Source: Pyrococcus sp. ST04
Lineage (GTDB): Archaea > Methanobacteriota_B > Thermococci > Thermococcales > Thermococcaceae
Assembly: GCF_000263735.1 (NCBI RefSeq)
Contig: NC_017946.1
Location: 599,348-663,347 of the forward strand
Reading direction: 5' to 3'
DNA length: 64,000 bases
The notes beneath the pieces were generated by a model. That model did no database searches. It saw only the letters and a program-made list of their open reading frames with translations, and had not been told where the DNA came from. The position numbers and the translations under genes are program-made. Below, in pieces: positions 57,916-64,000 of this stretch. Each line of letters begins with the position of its first letter. Position 1 is the first letter of the stretch.

Positions 57916-58104
57916 ATGGACGACATTTATAGAAGACTCAAGGAAATGTTGAGGGTCGATATAATAGAAATCGAGTTTGAAGGAGATAAGATCATAGTTT
58001 ACGTTCCAAAGGATCAGGTGAGGATAGCCGTTGGAACTGGAGGGGCTGCAGTTAAATCCGCTGAATTAGTTCTTGGCAGAAAAATAGAAGTTCGTGCTAG
58101 ATAA
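57916..58104 (+). CDS. 62-residue KH-like (NusA-type) mini-protein
   Basis: MDDIYRRLKEMLRVDIIEIEFEGDKI-type start (first 20 shown in part), then VYVPKDQVRIAVGTGGAAVKSAELVLGRKIEV. The GTGG corresponds to the GxxG loop of KH domains, and the strand-helix pattern fits a minimal type II KH domain such as in NusA. RNA binding is likely. ATG 57916 follows TAGGTGGTAGGCT, 10 bp after nadM, so probably the same operon. The 234 bp after it hold nothing I recognise except the next promoter. Confidence 0.75.
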   Translation: MDDIYRRLKEMLRVDIIEIEFEGDKIIVYVPKDQVRIAVGTGGAAVKSAELVLGRKIEVRAR

Positions 58105-58338
58105 ACAATGAATAAAAGCTCGATCTATCTTCGGTTTAGAATTTTCTTCTTCCTAAGCCCTTTTCCTGAGAAGGAGATAGACCAAGTTTAGAGTGCTTCG
58201 AAGCTGTAGCTTTTATATCACATTACTCCTAATTCTGATTTTCTTTCAAAGTAAAAAGGCTTTTACAGATATTATTTCACTCAGAATCAATGGAAATTAT
58301 TTTAAATCCGTAGTTTAGCCTATCTAGAGGTGAAAAGA

Positions 58339-59835
58339 ATGGAAAACATATTTGAAAACGATATAATCCTAAAAATCTTGGAGAAGTACAGGAGGATATG
58401 GGCAATAGGCCATGCCCAAAGTGTTCTTGGATGGGATCTCGAAGTGAACATGCCTAAAGAGGGAATAATTGAGAGGTCAGTTGCCCAGGGAGAACTCTCT
58501 GTTCTCTCCCAAGAGCTCCTTCTCTCACCAGAGTTCGTCGAATTAGTCGAAAAGGCAAAGAGCAGTGAGGGCTTAAACGAGTATGAAAGGGGAGTAGTCA
58601 GGGTTCTCGATAGATCGATCAGAATTATGAAAGCATTTCCCCCTGAGTTCTTAAGAGAGGTTAGTGAAGTAACAAGCAAGGCAACCAAGGCGTGGGAAGA
58701 AGCTAAAGAGAAAGATGACTACTCAAAATTCGAGCCATGGCTTGATAAAATCATAGAGCTCGCAAAGAGAGCCGCTGAGTACCTGGGATATGAAGAGGAA
58801 CCCTACGATGCTCTTCTTGACCTCTACGAGGAAGGGCTTAGAACAAGGGATGTTGTAAAGATGTTTGACACTTTGGAAAAGGAGCTCAAGCCAATCCTTG
58901 AAAAGATACTTGAGGAAGAAAAGGTTCCAAGAGAGCACCCTCTGGAAAGGGAGAAATATGAGAAGGAGTGGATGGAGAAAGTAAATCTGTGGGTTCTCAA
59001 AAAGTTTGGTTTCCCTCTTGGAGAAAGGGCCAGAATTGACGTTTCTGCTCATCCATTCACAACTGAGTTTGGAATTAGGGATGTTAGAATAACGACTAGA
59101 TATGAAGGCTACGACTTCAGGAGAACTCTCCTCAGTACCATCCATGAATTTGGGCATGCATTGTATGAGTTACAGCAAGATGAAAGGTTCATGTTCACTC
59201 CAATAGCTGGGGGAGTTTCCTTAGGAATTCATGAGAGTCAAAGTAGATTCTGGGAGAATATTATAGGGAGAAGTAGGGAGTTTGTCAGCCTCATATATCC
59301 TGTATTAAGGGAAAACTTACCATTTATGCAGAACTATACAGAGGAAGATGCTTACCTATACTTCAACATTGTTAGGCCGGATTTCATAAGAACCGAGGCT
59401 GATGTTGTAACATACAATTTCCACATACTTCTCCGTTTCAGACTTGAGAGGATGATGCTGAACGAGGGCGTGAAAGCAAAGGATTTACCTGAACTATGGA
59501 ATGAAGAGATGGAGAGGCTCCTAGGGATAAGACCAAGAACTTACAGAGAGGGAATACTTCAAGACATCCACTGGGCCCACGGCTCAATAGGGTACTTCCC
59601 AACCTATAGTATTGGAACTCTGCTCTCGACGCAATTGTATTATCATATGAAGAAAGAAGTAAACGTCGAGGAGCTCGTTAGAGAAGGAAACTTTGAACCA
59701 ATAAAGCAGTGGCTGAGGGAAAAGATACACCGCTGGGGAAGCATTTATCCTCCAAAAGAGCTAATTAGAAGAGCTATTGGAGAAGATCTTGATCCAAGAT
59801 ACTTTATAAGATGGGTTAAAGATAAGTACCTCTAG
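58339..59835 (+). CDS. thermostable carboxypeptidase (M32 family)
   Basis: A 498-residue, mainly helical M32 metallocarboxypeptidase like the P. furiosus enzyme. The zinc site is His269-Glu-Phe-Gly-His273 with a downstream Glu in HESQSRFWEN. The TTRYEGYDFRR, DIHWAHGSIGYFPTY and Y-rich segments of the family are present. It removes C-terminal residues from peptides in the cytoplasm. ATG 58339 with GAGGTGAAAAG is preferred. TATA-like ATTTTAAATC lies about 35 bp upstream. Confidence 0.94.
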   Translation: MENIFENDIILKILEKYRRIWAIGHAQSVLGWDLEVNMPKEGIIERSVAQGELSVLSQELLLSPEFVELVEKAKSSEGLNEYERGVVRVLDRSIRIMKAFPPEFLREVSEVTSKATKAWEEAKEKDDYSKFEPWLDKIIELAKRAAEYLGYEEEPYDALLDLYEEGLRTRDVVKMFDTLEKELKPILEKILEEEKVPREHPLEREKYEKEWMEKVNLWVLKKFGFPLGERARIDVSAHPFTTEFGIRDVRITTRYEGYDFRRTLLSTIHEFGHALYELQQDERFMFTPIAGGVSLGIHESQSRFWENIIGRSREFVSLIYPVLRENLPFMQNYTEEDAYLYFNIVRPDFIRTEADVVTYNFHILLRFRLERMMLNEGVKAKDLPELWNEEMERLLGIRPRTYREGILQDIHWAHGSIGYFPTYSIGTLLSTQLYYHMKKEVNVEELVREGNFEPIKQWLREKIHRWGSIYPPKELIRRAIGEDLDPRYFIRWVKDKYL

Positions 59836-59841
59836 CCCTTC

Positions 59842-62172
<2,331 letters not shown>

Positions 62173-62222
62173 CTGTTTCGTGTAAATTTTAATTTTGTTA
62201 CAATTTCCTAATTATGTTTTGT

Positions 62223-62265
62223 AATTTAAACACAATTTAAACTATTGTCAGTAATATTTATATTC
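62223..62265 (+). promoter_or_regulatory. tandem 9-mers and TATA box before solitary TasA-like gene
   Basis: AATTTAAAC occurs at 62223-62231 and 62234-62242, 11 bp apart, one helical turn. The TATA-like TAATATTTATATTC (about 62252-62265) follows 10 bp later. This is the position of an activator or BRE-competing repressor. The region is very AT-rich, so chance repetition is possible. Confidence 0.4.
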
Positions 62266-62315
62266 TAATCCAACGATGAAGATAGGAAAAATTAAAGTCT
62301 AGGCGGTGAATTAAT

Positions 62316-62900
62316 ATGAAAGAGTTAGAACATAGAAAAGTTCTGGGTGTGCTGATTATTCTTGCTGTACTTGCGGTCTTTAGTTTGGCTCATGTCAGGG
62401 GAAATTTCTCTGACGTAGCAACATCGGAAGGAAATAAAGTATCGAGCGCTGAGTTCGATGTAAGAATAAGCAAGGATGGCAAAAGGTTCTATGACTCAAC
62501 AAAGATATTCTCGATAGATGACATGAAGCCAGGGGAAACTAAAGAGTTCACCTTTTATGTGAAGAACTATGGTGAGATTGAGATATCTAATGTTTCCCTA
62601 TTCCTGAAAGTTAAGGACATAGAAGACGAAATTTCCCCAGCAGAGAAGCCACATGACATGACTGAAGACGTTGGAGAGCTTAGTAGCTGTTTAGTGCTTA
62701 GGATTTATTCGAACGGAACTAAAGTCACCGAGGGGAGGCTATCTGAACTTGCTGGGAAGAAAATATCTCTATTCTCGGGAACTCTAAAGAGCGGGGAAAA
62801 GTTTCTAGTAAGGCTTCATTTGACCTTCGACAAGAACGCTGGGAATGAGTGCATGACTGACAGTGTTGAGGTTTATATTAAGATCGTCGCTGTTCAATAA
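62316..62900 (+). CDS. solitary TasA/camelysin-like secreted protein
   Basis: A 194-residue protein with an N-terminal hydrophobic signal (VLGVLIILAVLAVFSLA) followed by HVRGNFSDVATSEGNKVSSAEFDVRI. This resembles the TasA-family region after SipW-type signals (GTFAYFSDxExSxxNxFxAGxLDL). A beta-sandwich core with FYVKNYGEIEISNVSLFLKV follows, then a Cys pair (CLVL, ECMTDS). It is likely exported and processed by the SipW-like enzyme at 15455-16429. ATG 62316 after CGGTGAATTA. Confidence 0.8.
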   Translation: MKELEHRKVLGVLIILAVLAVFSLAHVRGNFSDVATSEGNKVSSAEFDVRISKDGKRFYDSTKIFSIDDMKPGETKEFTFYVKNYGEIEISNVSLFLKVKDIEDEISPAEKPHDMTEDVGELSSCLVLRIYSNGTKVTEGRLSELAGKKISLFSGTLKSGEKFLVRLHLTFDKNAGNECMTDSVEVYIKIVAVQ

Positions 62901-62944
62901 CCTTCCACCGTTTATTTTATAACCCCTAATTAAAGGCTATATTG

Positions 62945-63934
62945 ATGAAGTTCTATGTAGAGATTCTTGGCACCCTTCCGGAAATGGCAGTTGCTGAAGT
63001 AAATGCACTTGCTGAGTTAGGAAAGGGAACGGTTTTGGATAAGGATTATCTACTTGTCTCTGGAGAAATAGAGAACATGAAGATTTTTGAAAGACTTGGA
63101 ATGGCACACGAGTTTGGAATTCTGCTATTTTCCTCTGAGAACCCTGACGAGATAATCGATTATGTAAAATCTTTCCCGTGGAAGAATGTCATCAATGGAA
63201 CGTTTGCCGTAAGAAGGGAGAGGATGAAAAACTGCACTCATGAAATTGAGGGGTTGGATAAGCTAATTGGTGGGATAATACACTCCCAAGGATTAAAAGT
63301 TAACCTTTCTAGACCGGATGTCGTTGTTAGGGTGTACTGTGGGGAAAATCTGTGGCTAGGCATTAGGATTAGAGAGTTCAAGGGAAAAGAGTTTGAAAAC
63401 AGAAAGGCCGATAGGAGACCTTTCTCAAGACCAATAGCCCTCCCTCCAAGGATAGCTAGGGCAATGGTTAACTTAACTAGGGCAACTAGAGAGTTGCTGG
63501 ATCCTTTTATGGGGACTGGGGGGATGCTCATAGAGGCAGGCCTTATGGGACTTAGGGTGTATGGTCTTGATATTAGGGAAGACATGGTTGAAGGGGCTAA
63601 GCTAAACTTAGAGTACTATGGAGTTAAGGACTACACGGTTAAAGTTGGTGACGCAACTAGAATAAAAGAAGCATTTCCGGGTAAGACATTTGAGGCTATA
63701 GCAACGGATCCTCCGTACGGTTCCTCAACAACCCTTCCCATGAAGAGAGATGAGCTTTACAGGAGGGCTCTTGAGAGTATGTATGAAGTTCTGGATGGGT
63801 ACCTTGCAATAGCTTTTCCCGCAGACTTCGATGCGGTAAGTGTTGCGGAGAACATTGGTTTTAAAGTCATTGAGGAGTTCTATCAAAGAGTTCATTCTTC
63901 ATTGGAAAGATATTTTTACGTGATGAGGATCTAG
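62945..63934 (+). CDS. tRNA (guanine-10-N2) dimethyltransferase, THUMP-containing
   Basis: A 329-residue enzyme: N-terminal THUMP domain (about 45-150) and a C-terminal Rossmann methyltransferase with LLDPFMGTGGMLIEAGL and the catalytic ATDPPYG. It makes m2G/m22G at tRNA position 10, as shown for the P. abyssi homologue. ATG 62945 (TTG 62942 is an alternative) lies about 25 bp from a TATA-like TTATTTTATAAC, implying a leaderless mRNA. Downstream 63935-64000 holds only a TATA-like AACTTAAAAATATC. Confidence 0.93.
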   Translation: MKFYVEILGTLPEMAVAEVNALAELGKGTVLDKDYLLVSGEIENMKIFERLGMAHEFGILLFSSENPDEIIDYVKSFPWKNVINGTFAVRRERMKNCTHEIEGLDKLIGGIIHSQGLKVNLSRPDVVVRVYCGENLWLGIRIREFKGKEFENRKADRRPFSRPIALPPRIARAMVNLTRATRELLDPFMGTGGMLIEAGLMGLRVYGLDIREDMVEGAKLNLEYYGVKDYTVKVGDATRIKEAFPGKTFEAIATDPPYGSSTTLPMKRDELYRRALESMYEVLDGYLAIAFPADFDAVSVAENIGFKVIEEFYQRVHSSLERYFYVMRI

Positions 63935-64000
63935 GTCGCTTCATAAGGAAGGGAGATTCAAGGAAAACTTAAAAATATCCACCAAATCTCATCACGTGTA

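Overview
The window is a 64 kb stretch of a hyperthermophilic euryarchaeon of the genus Pyrococcus or a very close Thermococcales relative. This rests on an ADP-dependent glucokinase, a glyceraldehyde-3-phosphate ferredoxin oxidoreductase (GAPOR), membrane-bound archaeal Lon with an intein, aTrm56, deoxyhypusine synthase, short intergenic gaps, GGTGA/GGAGG ribosome sites, TATA promoters close to starts and stop-codon-overlapping C/D box guide RNAs. Proteins resemble those I remember from P. furiosus without being identical, so I do not name a species.

Region 1 (1-14.1 kb) is the archaellum locus. It holds a divergent coiled-coil gene, the regulator EarA, the fla-associated methyltransferase, four archaellins, FlaC, FlaD, FlaF, FlaG, FlaH, FlaI and FlaJ, then a large cell-surface protein whose start overlaps the flaJ stop region. 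Two TACATA boxes precede the first archaellin. Similar boxes precede a chemoreceptor gene 39 kb away, suggesting a shared motility regulon.

Region 2 (14.1-18.3 kb, minus strand) looks like a dedicated extracellular-fibre module. It contains two DUF1102/TasA-like secreted subunits, a SipW-like signal peptidase fused to an extracytoplasmic domain, a Cys-rich small secreted protein, a DUF5305-like membrane protein, and a membrane-anchored helix-turn-helix protein at its head. The subunit mRNA appears bracketed by hairpins. A further TasA-like gene lies alone at 62.3 kb.

Region 3 (18.4-30 kb) carries tRNA-Gln(CTG) and tRNA-Leu(CAA), NikR, a CBS/HPF-like protein, glyoxylate reductase, an acylaminoacyl-peptidase-like enzyme, a DMT transporter, two helical-repeat proteins, a Sec11-type signal peptidase, ADP-glucokinase, an AbrB-like gene with a transposase remnant, a GC-rich ncRNA candidate and tRNA-Glu(TTC).

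Region 4 (30-46 kb) carries a GGR-family flavoprotein, another Thr-rich surface protein, glutamine synthetase, a glycosyltransferase, Sua5, PurA, a CinA-like protein, an eIF2B-alpha-like protein, a MutS-like ATPase, the chemoreceptor, Bud32, a 54-residue class III pilin with its peptidase, and ASCH and JAMM proteins.

Region 5 (46-64 kb) carries intein-containing Lon, a GT2 glycosyltransferase, GAPOR, a HAD phosphatase, an archaetidylinositol-phosphate-synthase-like enzyme, aTrm56, a transglutaminase-fold lipoprotein, a DUF62 SAM hydrolase, NadM, a KH-like mini-protein, carboxypeptidase M32, an ABC-2 permease, deoxyhypusine synthase, the solitary TasA-like protein and the tRNA G10 methyltransferase.

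Three C/D box guide RNAs were found, each with its C box overlapping the stop codon of the upstream gene. Both glycolytic genes (ADP-glucokinase and GAPOR) have a TGM-like operator downstream of their TATA boxes. Motif positions and start codons were worked out by eye; no database search was run.
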